Part shown: positions 12,305 through 23,330 of the stretch, one piece after another | How positions within the stretch are numbered: position 1 is the first letter of the stretch | Layout of the letters: each line of letters opens with the position of its first letter | Origin: Xenopus tropicalis | Lineage: Eukaryota > Chordata > Amphibia > Anura > Pipidae | Length of the DNA: 64,000 nt | Assembly (NCBI RefSeq): GCF_000004195.4 | Contig: NC_030681.2 | Span: 25,746,482 to 25,810,481 of the forward strand | Direction of reading: 5' to 3' | Notes under the pieces: model-generated | What the model was told of the DNA's origin: nothing | The model's database searches: none | Seen by the model: the letters and a program-made list of their open reading frames with translations, nothing else | Program-made: the position numbers and the translations under genes

Positions 12305-12623
12305 CAGGTATGGGGCCTTTAATTCAGAATGCTTGAAACCTGGGGTTTTCTGGATATGGGGTCTTTCCATAATTTGGATCTCCATACTTTGTCTACAAAA
12401 AATTATTTTAACATTAAATAAACCCAATAGGATTGTTTTGGCTCCAATAAGGATTAATTTTATCTTATTTGGGATCAAGTACAAGGTACTGTTTTATTAT
12501 TACAGGGAAAAAGGAAATCAAAAATGTGAATTATTTGATTAACATAGAGTCTATGGGAGACAGGCTTCCTCTAATTTGGAACTTGCTGGATAACAGGTTT
12601 CCAGATAAGGGATCCCATACTTG
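12305..12623. mobile_element. TA-MITE (caggtatgggatcc family)
   Basis: A 319-bp element from caggtatggggcctttaa to gggatcccatacttg, with TA directly outside both ends (12303-12304 and 12624-12625). The interior blocks aaacccaataggattgtttt and ctgttttattattacaggga are shared with all other copies. TA duplication suggests mobilisation by a Tc1/mariner-type transposase. This is inference. Confidence 0.85.
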
Positions 12624-12845
12624 TATTGTTGTACATTGAAAGATTGGACTTGATGAATTAATGGATAATGAAACCCAAATTCAGTGGGGATCAATTTGTT
12701 CACTAACTTGGGACCACTTGCCAGAGCTTCCCTTCTTTCAAAAAATGCACAGGGTTATGTTCTGAAGAGTTTGCTACATTTGGATAAATGCATTTTTAAA
12801 AGAAGGGGAGTGCAGGCCCAGTATAAGGGGTTAGCATTAACAGTC

Positions 12846-12862
12846 AAGGGGGGGGGGGGGGG
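12846..12862. repeat. Poly-G tract
   Basis: About 17 consecutive G residues. Shorter G or C runs occur near 1018-1028, 5272-5281 and 28,577-28,587. Length is prone to sequencing error. Confidence 0.8.
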
Positions 12863-13104
12863 GAGGTTTACACATTTGTAAAGCTTAGTGAATTTATAAT
12901 TCATTGTTCTTTAACTATGACTTTATCAAACATGTCCAATTACTTTTTTAATTGACAGATATTGGGTCTCTCACAGATATGGGGTCACAATTAATACAGC
13001 AAAATTAGCCAGGTGAACCTGATAGGTAACTGAAGCAATGGCGCTGGCAGTATTGTATGTTGTGAGGTTAATTTCTATTTTACTCCTATATCCAGCTGTT
13101 GATA

Positions 13105-13205
13105 GACCTTAGATTGTAAGCTCTACGGAGCAGGGACCTCTTTCCTACTGTGTCTCATACCACATGGCAATTACTTATTTATACTTATTTATTGTATTTA
13201 TTATA
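13105..13205 (+). repeat. LINE/L2-CR1-like 3' tail
   Basis: The string tagattgtaagctctacgga followed by gcagggacctctttcc is typical of L2/CR1-clade LINE 3' ends, from family knowledge. A related tagaatgtaagctcc string occurs at 63,490. Only a fragment is present. Confidence 0.5.
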
Positions 13206-13794
13206 ACACTTGTCCTCCCTACATACATGCATACATATCTCCAGTGGTCTCAGACAGCTATGAACTAGGAGAAGCTATGTGCCTTCTTCTTTCCCTCTTT
13301 AAATGATATCTGCCAAACTTTACATTTGAAGCCCAATTTGGCAGAAACCCCGCCAACCTGACAACCCTGGCCTCCTCACTTCCATTTCCTATTTCCTTCC
13401 CACTCTCCTTTTGTTTCGATCAACTTTATTACTGCACTGGTCAACCTTATAGATTGTTGCCACCTAGTGGCCAATGTTCCCCAGCACAGCCTCCCGCAGC
13501 GGGAGCTCCCTTACAATGTGGGCTGCATAGTGCTCCTGAGTGGGGGGCTTCTTTACAAATACTATTGTTTTTCCCAACTGGAGTGTTGGCTCTATCAGCC
13601 TTTATCTCTGTTGGGGAGAGACTCTTTCTATGATAGGTGCAACAGGGGCTCCAAAATTGTCAGTCACTGGTTCCAGCCACAACCACTTTCTGGTACCACC
13701 AGGAAATCCATAGCAAATCCGGCAACGGAGCTGGTGGATTAGGGGGGTAGGGGGTTATGGGCTTTGGGGGAAGTGAGGTCATGTGCACACATTA

Positions 13795-13965
13795 TTAACA
13801 TTTATTTATAAAGCGCCAACATATTCCGCAGCGCTGTACAATAAGTGAGTTTCATACATTGGACATACAGAGTAACATATAAAGCAATTAATAACCGATA
13901 CAAGAAGGGGAAGAGAGCCCTGCCCAAAAGAGCTTACGATCTATAAGGAGAAAGTGTTGAGACAC
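13795..13965. repeat. Dispersed repeat (tttataaagcgccaacatat)
   Basis: It contains tttataaagcgccaacatat then tccgcagcgctgtacaataa, and ends near agagcttacgatctataagg. I recall this as a common amphibian and fish LINE 3'-derived repeat. It is non-coding. Confidence 0.5.
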
Positions 13966-14196
13966 AAGGTGTGGGAATGGGCATGACCAGAGGAAATGTT
14001 AGCTCCAGTGCCTGCCCCTGACAATAGTGACATCATGTGACGTCACTTCCACGGTGCCGGTGTGTAAATTCACACGCACAATGCATGTATTTCTTATTTC
14101 ACTAAGAAATATCTATATCCTGTCATGTAATATAGAAATGCATCTACTATGTACAGATATTAGGGGTCATTTACATCTGCAAGATGTGATTGTACT

Positions 14197-14474
14197 CACT
14201 TACCTGATACCCCAGACCCTGTTAGCAGAAAGCTGGACCTGCCTGGGGTACCTGCGAGTGATTCTCTTCCATCCATTTCTTTTTTGTGATCCCGGGGCCA
14301 AGGCATGCACAGTAGAGCGAACAAGTCGACTTTTCTGTTACTCTACTTTCACTCTGCGCATGTACAAGAGGCGCAAAGAAATAAGTAAGAGGGATGCTCA
14401 CTCGTAGGTCGCAGGTACCCCGGGCTGGGGCAGTTTTCTGCTAACAGGAGCCTGTCAGGAGTATAAAGTAAGTG
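14197..14474. mobile_element. Inverted-repeat element upstream of plcb1
   Basis: Two arms of roughly 70 bp are inverted. The left has cacttacctgatacccc, cctgttagcagaaagct and ggggtacctgcga. The right has tcgcaggtacccc, ttttctgctaacagg and agtataaagtaagtg. A unique loop of about 130 bp separates them. No target duplication could be assigned. Probably a MITE. It lies about 0.6 kb upstream of the GC-rich 5' region of plcb1. Confidence 0.65.
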
Positions 14475-15059
14475 ACGGGGTTGGAGGGAAAGGTTGTTCA
14501 TACCCCCCACTAACTTTTAGAGCAGAATTGCCAGATATGCAGGTAGAAACAAAAGAATTCTACCCCATGCAATGATTTAACCCTAAACGTGTGCCAGCGC
14601 TTGGCTGCTGTCAAAGGCACCCAATCTAAATTTTCCATCCAGGCCAATTGATGATATCCAAGGCCTTCGCTGATATCGTTCGCCCCGTCTCCCACCATAC
14701 ACATACAGATTATTGTGGGAAACGATAACATTGGTGCCTGTGTGGCCACCATAAAGTATTCAGCCCTGGATGTGCTTCTGTCCCAATGGTCTGGGAAGCT
14801 TACATCTTGTGATCAAATGAATGGCCCCCATGGCCAAGTGCATTTATCAATAACTGACCCTGGATGGACCTGATATCATCAGGCAGGTTTAAAAATGATT
14901 TGGAATTATAATATAATATGGAAATATATTATTCCTATGGAAAAAACCTAAAGATTAAAACAGTTCTTAACCTATTCTAGATATGAAACAACAAAATTGA
15001 GCGGTAAATGAAAGCTCTCTTATTACACTGTACTGTGCAGGTATCTGGCATGGGTCTGG

Positions 15060-15447
15060 AGCGATGAAGAGCGGACTGGGTGCAGTGTCCCGCCCACAGG
15101 CAGTAGGTGGCGCTGTTCCTTAAGCCATGCCAGCCCGGCGCTGTGATTGCAGGCGGATGTATGTGTGAGCGCTCCTCTGCGCCTGGCAAGGGGGCGAGCG
15201 GCTGCTGAATGGTTCTGTACGGAGGAGTAGGAGGAGGCAGCTGAGGAGTAGGCAGAGCTGAGAGCACCGTGCTGCCGGCTATCTCCAAGGCTCAGCTGGG
15301 CTTCCTTTATCCCTTACTGCTTGGCACCAGCAGCGGCTCCTGGGAGGGAATCTACTCGGCTGCCCTTCCCTGACATTCTGGCTTTGGCTTCTTCCTTGGC
15401 TGCTATCGCTCTCTCTCTGCCCGGGCTGGGAGCCTAAATGTGCGGAC
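15060..15447 (+). promoter_or_regulatory. plcb1: Putative plcb1 promoter and 5' UTR
   Basis: This stretch is visibly richer in G+C and CpG than its surroundings, for example agcccggcgctgtg and agggggcgagcggctg, the latter a possible GC-box-like site. No TATA box is placed convincingly; AT-rich sequence ends near 14,990. It lies directly before exon 1, as a CpG-type vertebrate promoter would. The transcription start is not determined. A pyrimidine-rich run near 15,405-15,420 lies close to the start codon. Confidence 0.5.
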
Positions 15448-15506
15448 ATGGCAGGGGCACAACCAGGGGTCCATGCTCTGCAGCTCAAACGGGTCTGCGT
15501 GTCTGA
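15438..15506 (+). CDS. Upstream ORF overlapping the plcb1 start codon
   Basis: An ATG at 15438 (context cctaaATGt, A at -3) lies 10 bases before the plcb1 ATG, in the +1 frame. It reads 22 codons to a TGA at 15504-15506, inside exon 1. If the mRNA includes it, scanning ribosomes could initiate here and miss the main start. The main start has the stronger context (G at -3 and G at +4). This is seen in sequence, but use of the frame is inferred. Confidence 0.35.
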   Translation: MCGHGRGTTRGPCSAAQTGLRV

Positions 15507-15546
15507 CAACATGAAGAAAGGAACCAAGTGCATGAAATGGGATGAT
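15448..15546 (+). CDS. plcb1: plcb1 exon 1: start of phospholipase C beta-1
   Basis: Thirty-three codons from ATG (gcggacATGg) to the donor GAT|gtaagt. The peptide begins [20 protein letters not shown] and ends at KWDD, matching the known N-terminus of vertebrate PLCB1 apart from a few substitutions. PLCB1 is the Gq/11-activated, membrane-associated phosphodiesterase that cleaves PIP2 into IP3 and diacylglycerol. These residues precede and enter the N-terminal PH domain. The catalytic X/Y barrel, C2 domain and C-terminal coiled coil lie beyond the window. The intron interrupts between codons (phase 0) and joins in frame to exon 2 at 34,373. The start is chosen by homology and Kozak context. 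Confidence 0.93.
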
Positions 15547-16630
15547 GTAAGTACCTTGTGGCACCTTGCTGCCCCCATGCCCAGGGTGCCCTAGGCTCCA
15601 TGCTGATTGTGTAGGAACTCTCATTGGCATGGCAGCTGGCATTGCTTATGTGCCATGTGATTCCTGCCATTCCATCCCTGGCATAGGGACTGATAGGGTT
15701 CCACTGAGCCATGGGAGAAGCACCTCACTGACAGATGGTGTCAGCATGCAAAGGGCAGTGACATATGGGAGTGACTGGGCCACCAGGGGACTGTACGTAT
15801 CGGGTAACTGACAGTTAAATGGCACTAGCACATGGCCAGCAGCGGAGCAGCCGTGGGACAGAGTGGTGCAGTGCCGGCTGGGCACAAGGGGTTACATGGA
15901 CTGGTGAATGGCATGTCACAAAGCAGCAGGATATTCAGTGGCACATCCTGGGGAGTGACATTCCCTCAGCCCACACTGAGCAGAGGCAGCACTGACAGTG
16001 TCAGGGAGTAAAGAGCTTGGATTTGTCTGTGCCAGGCTCGCTGTGGGCTCAGAATACTGGCAGACCCTTGGGAACTAACATGCTGGGGTCCCTGCAGTGC
16101 CCTTACTGACAGATCCACAGGTCCAAGTACCAAACTCTATCATAGATTTAGTATTATGGTCTCTCTTTTGTGGCCAGAGGCAAAATAGCTTCAGTGAGGA
16201 CTATTATCTCTATTAATAACCAACTTGCACTTCTTAATTTCTTAATTAACTACAGCTCCAAGCATCTTATACCAGTTGCTCTGTGGGTCATGGGGTAGTG
16301 TCCGGCTTGTGACCTCCCCCAAAGGCAGGGCCCTTTAAACCTACCCAAGATTTCTGTAAATCAGGGGGCCGGAAATCTTGATGCTATGTGGCCTGGTAGC
16401 CGAGCCCTCTGGGGAAGCTCAGGGGAGAAGTGGCACAGATACTGGCATCTTCCCTTGCTTAGGCTGGTGCCTGGCAGGCTGCCTCATGGACTAAACCTGG
16501 TACAAAGTTAAGTCTGGGCTGCTCTGAATTTAAGTTCACAGCCAGTAAATTTAATGGTTGGGGGCTCAGTCCTGGTATGGAAGGATATGTATGTGTGCAG
16601 TTGTGGTTGGGGCTAGTTTAATAGCAACAT

Positions 16631-16792
16631 ACAATCTTCTATCTGTCTATCTATCTGTCAATCTTTCTATATTTCAATCATATGTCTATCATTTCTATCT
16701 ATCTGTCTATCTATCATCTATCAATGTATCTATTGTCTATCTTCTATTTATTTATCTATCTGTCTATCCATCCATCTATCTGCCTGCCTGTC

Positions 16793-16828
<36 letters not shown>
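16631..16828. repeat. (TATC/TGTC)n followed by (TA)n microsatellite
   Basis: About 165 bp of imperfect tatc/tgtc tetranucleotides, read as GATA on the minus strand, run directly into about 16 TA units (16,796-16,828). Related TATC runs occur at 17,050-17,097 and 17,687-17,760, and a weaker one near 1,395-1,420. Reading frames rich in Tyr, Ile, Ser and Leu across it are artefacts. Confidence 0.93.
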
Positions 16829-16830
<2 letters not shown>

Positions 16831-17049
16831 TTTTCTCCTAGTATCCTCAAATCTACTTATTATCCTTATTGTTGTTGGCACTTCATCAATAGAAGCCTAT
16901 AATCATTTATGTTATCAGTCTGTCCGTCATTTATCTCTATAACATGTCCAGTCATATATCTGTCATCTGTTATCAGGGTCAGCACTTCTAGCGCTGCGTA
17001 TACACAAGTAGATGGATGTCTACTCTGATGTTATAAATGTCAGAACATA

Positions 17050-17097
17050 CAATCTATATATCTTTCATCTATCTATCTGTCCATCTATCTGTCTATC
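17050..17097. repeat. Short (TATC)n run
   Basis: Imperfect tatc/tgtc tetranucleotides, the second of three such tracts within about 1.1 kb at the 5' side of intron 1. Confidence 0.85.
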
Positions 17098-17576
17098 CTT
17101 GTTTAAGTCAATGCACATAAATACATAGCTATATTCACAAAGTCAGTGAGGAAGGGACAGGAATGGTGTAATTACACATGGGTGAGACTGGCACCGCACA
17201 GGTATATACATTAGACAAATGAAATATCGTTACACTCAGATATATATACTGGTGCTGAACCATCATTTCGGTTGTAGGAGGTGGGCTGCACCATATATGA
17301 ATTGCACCATCTATTGCAAACACAGGCAGCACTTCAGCACTGTTGCAGAATTACAGCACTTAATATCTTCCTGTCAAATGGGAAGAGGTGGCTGTGGGAG
17401 TTGTAGTTCTGCCACAGATTGCCCACTGAAGCTTGCCCGCCCCAATCTAATCCATTGTCATTTACTTGGCAGTGAGCTTCTGTTATCAGAAACAAGAGGG
17501 CTGTTGTTATTTAGTACATAAGTACTGGCCCATGCGATCAGGTAGTAGTCTTCAACCTAACAGCACCTCTGTCTTC

Positions 17577-17595
17577 ATATATATATATATATATT
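17577..17595. repeat. (AT)n microsatellite
   Basis: About nine AT units. Confidence 0.85.
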
Positions 17596-17686
17596 TCAGC
17601 AAATATACCCAGAGCTATGCAAGTAGAAATAGACAGACAATCATACTGTGATATGGTGTGCCTTAGATATAACCATGGAGAGCTGC

Positions 17687-17760
17687 ATCTATTTATCTAT
17701 CTATCTATTTATCTATCTTTGTATCTATCTGTCTATCTATCTATCATGTATCTATCTACC
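17687..17760. repeat. (TATC)n microsatellite
   Basis: Roughly 18 imperfect tetranucleotides of the tatc type, with tttatc and tgtc variants. Confidence 0.92.
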
Positions 17761-18554
17761 AATCAGGGTACCAACAGGCTTGACTCCCCCTAGCCCCTGT
17801 CACTGTAACTGTAACAATGGAGTTCAGTAATTGATCTGAAAGGTGCTTGTGAGTTACAGCAAGTTCAAATAGAAGTTGAATGTGTGTCAGGCTTATTTAA
17901 AGATACAGGCACTGGTTGCTTTGACTGGACTGGGCACCTGAGACTGATAGACAGAGGGGTAAGAGGGTCCCTCAGTATTACAGTGCAGGTGTCATTCCCA
18001 TAGAGGCAGGTGTCATTTCCATAGATGATGCTGGGAACTGTAGTTATACAACACTATGGATAAGCAGAGATGGCAAATTAATGTTTACAGTCAAACATTC
18101 TCTTTTTAGTGTTCCGAGTGGGCACTCCAATTGGACTTCCAGGCCCTGTTTTCCAAGTTGTGTTACTAAGTGTGGCGGTAGAGTAAATAGTGAATTGGTA
18201 ACAGTTAAATATTTCCATCTCTTATCAGTGTGTGCGATAGTGTGTGCTGCGCTGCTGCCAGGCACATGATTATGCCTTTGACTGTTGGCTGTTTTATTCT
18301 TGTGACTTTCTACTACCATGGCGGAACCTCCAATGGGCGGTGTGTGTGGCCCCCGAGCTGCATCTCCTTAGTCGTCGCTACAAAGCGGCACTTAACAGGT
18401 GCCATGGGAAGAGCACTGCGTCACTGCCTGAGCTTGGGGCTGAGGCGAATTCAGAACTCACAGTTTTGTGCTGACAGGCAATGCTGTTACTGTAAGGCTT
18501 ATAACCTTCAGGCAGATTTGTTGCTGCTACTTGTAGCTGGCTGCAACTAGAGCT

Positions 18555-19206
18555 AAAGGGGATGTGAACCCCAACATAACTGTGCATAATGACAGAAATA
18601 GCATCCCAAAGCAAGTTTCCAATATACATTCCCTTACACATTTTCAGCAAATTAACTGCAAATTAAGTAACTGCATTTGAAAGCAGTATCTGTCTGTTTC
18701 TGCACTGCTGGTTCTGTCTCTGGAAACAAAGTAGCAGAAGTCAACCTTCTCCTTCAAAAGTCAGAACGCCCAGAGCTGACAACAAAAATGGACACACAGA
18801 CACTGCTTTTATGGCTATAGAATTCCCATTTTTATAGTTTTTGAATTATTTGCCTTTCTCTTCTAACTCTTTCCAGCTAGTCGGGTTCGGGACGCTGACC
18901 CCTTTAGCCTAAAACCTATTGCTCTGTGAGACTACAATTGTACACTTTTTTATTACTTATCGTTATAATCAGGACATCTCCTTTTTATTTTATTGCCTCT
19001 CATTAAATCCAGTGCCTGGTTGCTAGGTTAAATTGATCCCTAGCAACCAGATAGCCGCTGAAATTCCAAACTAGAGTTCAGCTGAACAAGAAGCAAAATA
19101 ATTCAAAAACCATAAAAACTATAAAATTAGGACCAATTTCAAATTGTCTCAAAATATCAGTATGTGCATCATACTAAAGGTTAATATAAAAGTAAATAAT
19201 CCCTTT
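18555..19206. mobile_element. T2-type MITE pair or composite
   Basis: The left end is taaaggggatgtgaacccca and the right end is agtaaataatccctttaaaa, inverted-repeat termini of the TTAA group. The interior contains tattgctctgtgagactac and the agcaaccagatagc block, shared with 21,452-21,845 and 24,281-24,640. Its length of about 650 bp exceeds the usual 390 bp, so it is probably two overlapping insertions. Confidence 0.65.
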
Positions 19207-19929
19207 AAAACCATTGAACATTGGTAATGAATATATATACATTTATACATATGCAATGTCTTTCATTAGGAAAATTGTTTACATTCCCTTTTATATGCCG
19301 AGGTCTGAAAGGGCAGTTTGGCTGATTTTGACCATACTGCCCCTCTTTCTGGCCATGCAGGCCACTTGGGGGGCAGTTCTAACAGACCATCATGTGATGG
19401 GGGTACCAGTGAATACCCACCTTTATTCCTTGCACAGCCCTCACTTCACGTTACATGAGTGCCCTTTACGTCCCCAACAGTTAAGACATGCACAGGGCAA
19501 GTTATTGTTTTCTATTATCCAATGAACTGATTATATTATTGCCCCCCACCCTGAGTAATTTCTCCATCTTCCCCAACGTATTTGTGCCTTCAGTCCCGGG
19601 TTAATCATAAATGGAGTTCACTTCCTGTTTATAAGTGTGAAAAAGGCAATAATTGCTCATTCGTTTGGCACATTAAGCCGTGGGAATGTTTGCCTGTTTA
19701 TAAAGTGCTGAATGTTTAGTCGGGCAAATGAGGAGACAGGTATTTACACTCCTCTGATGCTCATGACAGATAGCATGCCAGTTATTTACTATGGTGCAGC
19801 ACAAGTGTCGGAATGCTGAGGGGCACATAACTGTAACTTGTAGCGCGCCGTACACTTAACACTTGCACCATAACCTCAGCCTGCTGTCCCCTGCTGCTCC
19901 TCCCTTGTATGTGATGCCCCGCTCGCCCT

Positions 19930-20857
19930 GGCCATGTGTCGCCCAATGGTGCCCAGCTTGTCCTGGCCATGTGTCGCCCAATGGTGCCCAGCTTGTCCTG
20001 GCCATGTGTCACCCAATGGTGCCCAGCTTGTCCTGGCCATGTGCCCCCAATGGTGCCCAGCTTGTCCTGGCCATGTGTCGCCCAATGGTGTCCAGCTTGT
20101 CCTGGCCATGTGTTGCCCAATGGTGCCCAGCTTGTCCTGGCCATGTGTCGCCCAATGGTGCCCAGCTTGTCCTGGCCATGTGTCCCAATGGTGCCCAGCT
20201 TGTCCTGGCCATGTGTCGCCCAATGGTGCCCAGCTTGTCCTGGCCATGTGTCGCCCAATAGTGCCCAGCTTGTCCTGGCCATGTGTCACCCAATGGTGCC
20301 CAGCTTGTCCTGGCCATGTGTCGCCCAATGGTGCCCAGCTTGTCCTGGCCATGTGTCGCCCAATGGTGCCCAGCTTGTCCTGGCCATGTGCAGCAATGGA
20401 GCCCAGCTTGTCCTGGCCATGTGCCCCCAATGATGCCCAGCTTGTCCTGGCCATGTGTCGCCCAATGTTGCCCAGCTTGTCCTGGCCATGTGCCCCAATG
20501 GTGCCCAGCTTGTCCTGGCCATGTGCCCCAATGGTGACCAGCTTGTCCTGGCCATGTGCCCCCAATGGTGCCCAGCTTGTCCTGGCCATGTGCCCCAATG
20601 GTGCTCATCTTGTCCTGGCAATGTGCCCCAATGGTGCCCAGCTTGTCCTGGCCATGTGCCCCAATGATGCCCAGCTTGTCCTGTCCATGTGCCCCAATGG
20701 TGCCCAGCTTGTCCTGACCATGTGCCCCAATGATGCCCAGCTTGTCCTGTCCATGTGCCCCAATGGTGCCCAGCTTGTCCTGGCCATGTGCCCCAATGAT
20801 GCCCAGCTTGTCCTGTCCATGTGCCCCAATGGTGCCCAGCTTGTCCTGGCCATGTGC
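19930..20857 (+). repeat. 33/35-bp minisatellite, about 27 copies
   Basis: The unit begins ggccatgtgtcgcccaatgg, followed by tgcccagcttgtcct. Unit starts that I located by eye are mostly 35 bp apart up to about 20,382, mixed 33-35 to 20,584, then uniformly 33 from 20,584 on. In the last six units, aatggtgccc and aatgatgccc alternate together with tcctgg (once tcctga) and tcctgt, giving a 66-bp dimer repeated three times. The long frames through it, with an 11-residue period in the 33-bp block, have no other sign of coding. It lies inside plcb1 intron 1. Confidence 0.95.
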
Positions 20858-21451
20858 TGCCCCTTCTGCTTGCACCCACCAGCAAAGTGTACAGACACAT
20901 CACTCTCTTGAGCGTGCCTTTGAGCTGCACCTCATTGCGCCCCCACTTTCCATTATAAATGAGAAATGAGTCCTTTGGAGTTGTGTGTAATTGCTATAGG
21001 TCACTGCCATCGTGCTTTTATTCCCATGAGAAATTTGTGGCATAAAGAACTCATCTGGATATTTACTAGTTAATTCTTGATTCTCTTTGCTTTTTATTGA
21101 TGGCATTGACCCCTGTGGTCAGATTGTGCTCTTTGAATACTGAAAGGAAATTCTATGTATCTATTCTAGATGTAAAAACACAATATATGTTCCGTAAAGC
21201 TTTTATTGCTTATGCCTTGTCTGATAGAAACTTTCTTCTCAATGTACTGGTGGGCAAAGCAAGGTATTGTAATGGGATTTGATATTTCATTTGTAAGAGG
21301 ATGGAAGCTCATATGAATAAACTCACGTTTGCAGGGGCTTCACATAGTAGAGCTGGGCCCCAGTTTGTTGCATGATCCCATAATTTATATAAAGGTTAAT
21401 GAGACACCCCTGGCCCTTTAGCTGTCAGTTGGTGTTGTGGATTGGAATTAA

Positions 21452-21845
21452 AGGGGCAGTTCACGTTTAAGTTTTTAGTTTTTGTATTATTTGCTTCCCT
21501 CTTTTGCTTCCTTCCAGCTTTTGGATAGGGGTCACTTACCCCCAGCATCTAAAAACTATTGCTGTGAGGCTACCATTTTATTGTTATTGTTACTTTTTAT
21601 TCCTTATCTTTCCATTCAGGCCCTCTCCTATTCATATTCCAGCCTCTCGTTCAAACCACTGCCTGATTGCTATGGTAAATAAGACCCTAGCAACCAGATA
21701 GCTGCTAAAATTCCAAACTGGGGAGCTGCTGAACAAAAAATGCTAAATAACTGAAAACCATAAAAATGAAGACCGGTTGCGGATTGTCTCAGTATATCGA
21801 TGTCTACATCATACTAAAAGTTAATTTAAAGGTGAACTACCCCTT
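21452..21845. mobile_element. T2/Kolobok-like MITE with TTAA duplication
   Basis: Ends aggggcagttcacgttt and aaaggtgaactacccctt are inverted. TTAA lies directly outside each (21448-21451 and 21846-21849). The interior has ggggtcacttaccccc, ctattgctgtgaggc and agcaaccagatagctgct, all shared with the copies at 18,555 and 24,281. It encodes no transposase. Confidence 0.85.
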
Positions 21846-21879
21846 TTAACTGCAACCAAGGGGCTTCAGGTTGGGTATA

Positions 21880-22202
21880 CAGGTATAGGACCCATTATCC
21901 AGAATGCTCGGGACCAAGGGTATTCCAGATAAGGGGTCTTTCCATAATTTGGATCTCCATACCTTAAGTCTACTAAAAAATCAATAAAACATTATTTAAA
22001 CCCAATAGGATTGTTTTGCATCCAATGAGGATTATTTATATCTTAGTTGGGATCAATTACAAGGTACTGTTTTATTACTACAGAGAAAAAAAAAATCAAA
22101 ATTCTGAATTATTTGATAAAATGGAGTCTATGGGAGATGGGCTTTACGTAATTCGGAGCTTTCTGGATAATGGGTTTTTACGGATAAGGGATCCCATACC
22201 TG
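21880..22202. mobile_element. TA-MITE (caggtatgggatcc family)
   Basis: A 323-bp copy from caggtataggacccattatc to gggatcccatacctg, with TA outside each end (21878-21879 and 22203-22204). It sits only 34 bp after the T2-type MITE. Confidence 0.9.
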
Positions 22203-23179
22203 TACTGTTACTTTAGTCATCTATGCCCCCCTGGTCAGTCGCTACTCTATCCACAGCTCTAGGTTTACTGAACAGTTATAGAAGAATGGATTAGATCCCT
22301 ATAAACACAGTCTAACCTTTTAAGGCTACAAAACACATTGCAGGCTGTTTGTTGTCAGCCCAATGAATTCTGTTTGGTGAATTGCAACCTGGTAAACCAA
22401 GGGTAACTTTATTCCCCCCTGTGTGTATAGAGAAGGGAAGAGGTGGCCAAGAAATGGGCACAGAAAAAGATGTCTTGTCCCATTTGTTGCATTCAGTGTT
22501 CATGTGCAGTTCCTAATTTTATCCTGTGTGTATAACTATAAGGAACTTTATCACCCAGTGTGCCAGCCGGCAGGCCAGAGAGCATGAAGGCAAAGTAAAC
22601 AGCTCTACAGTAGTAATAAAATATTGCATAAAAGCTTGGTAGAGTGTGTTTAGTTACAGACGGCTGAACAGCTGCTGAATCCGAAATAGGATTTAAGCAG
22701 GACATTTTGGGATTTCTTATAGATAGTCAGAATCTCAGCCGTAAAGCGCAAGATCACTGCTGCATTGTGAGAGATCTGAACTATTGCATTGCACTTCCCT
22801 GTGCCGCACAAAAGCGACCGGTGCTGTGCTTTTCAAAACTTTTGGTTTTAAACTGAAAGTTTACTTTGTACTAGATAGTTGCTTAGAATTACAATTTCTG
22901 AGGCAACATTTTATTATGGGGGTTGCATCCCCCCTTTAAGTTTGAGAAAGCAGCTGACAATAGTCTGTATTTGAGTTGCACTGCTTAAAAGCAAAAAGTG
23001 CAGCTGAGGAGTCCCTTTAAACCCTTTGTGGGAACTATAGTTATTAGCTCATCGTTGGCCCATATTCTCACTAAGTGACACATATTACAATTCCCTAAGG
23101 TCAGACATAGTCTGTAATTTTAATAGAAAGTATATTTGTCGTTCTGTGAGGCAAAGAGTTTGCTATCAGTGCCAGCAGC

Positions 23180-23330
23180 ATATTCGGATCGCCAATACGA
23201 TATTATTGTGACTAATATGATTTTTTCGTAAGCATTTTTCGTGATATTTGCGATCTTAAGAAATTTTAGTATCCAATCCGAATTTTTCCCATTCGGGATT
23301 CAAACTCGTGATTTCATGAATGTGCCCCTT
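23180..23330. mobile_element. Right half of a palindromic MITE
   Basis: AT-rich sequence with isolated CG and tttttcg motifs, ending gatttcatgaatgtgcccc, similar to the right terminus of the element at 9129-11249. The left terminus is not recognisable. Confidence 0.5.

Larger units (their letters stand above)
1..15050. other. Region upstream of plcb1, no gene recognised
   Basis: Reading frames here are short, lack splice-supported homology that I recognise, and often overlap repeats. What can be identified is listed separately: TTAA, TA, hAT and Harbinger-like MITEs, a CA microsatellite and a large 52-bp minisatellite. Stretches such as 650-1,900, 2,310-3,210, 3,700-4,380, 5,160-6,420, 6,700-7,940, 8,630-9,125 and 12,630-13,780 show only AT-rich sequence with scattered repeat fragments. 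A distal enhancer of plcb1 could lie here, but nothing in the sequence marks one. Confidence 0.6.

Noticed and set aside
14027..14407. 126-codon frame upstream of plcb1
   Set aside because: Overlaps the inverted-repeat element at 14,197-14,474 and has no recognisable domain.
14977..15885. Overlapping antisense and sense frames around plcb1 exon 1
   Set aside because: They arise from GC-rich sequence opposite the 5' UTR and exon 1. No recognisable protein and no splice structure.
16558..16942. Tyr/Ile/Ser/Leu-rich frames resembling membrane proteins
   Set aside because: They translate TATC and TA microsatellites.
19776..20930. Open frames up to 325 codons on both strands with 11-residue periodic peptides
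   Set aside because: The 33/35-bp tandem array leaves several frames open on both strands at once; frames shift where units change from 35 to 33 bp. No splice sites, start context or homology supports a protein.
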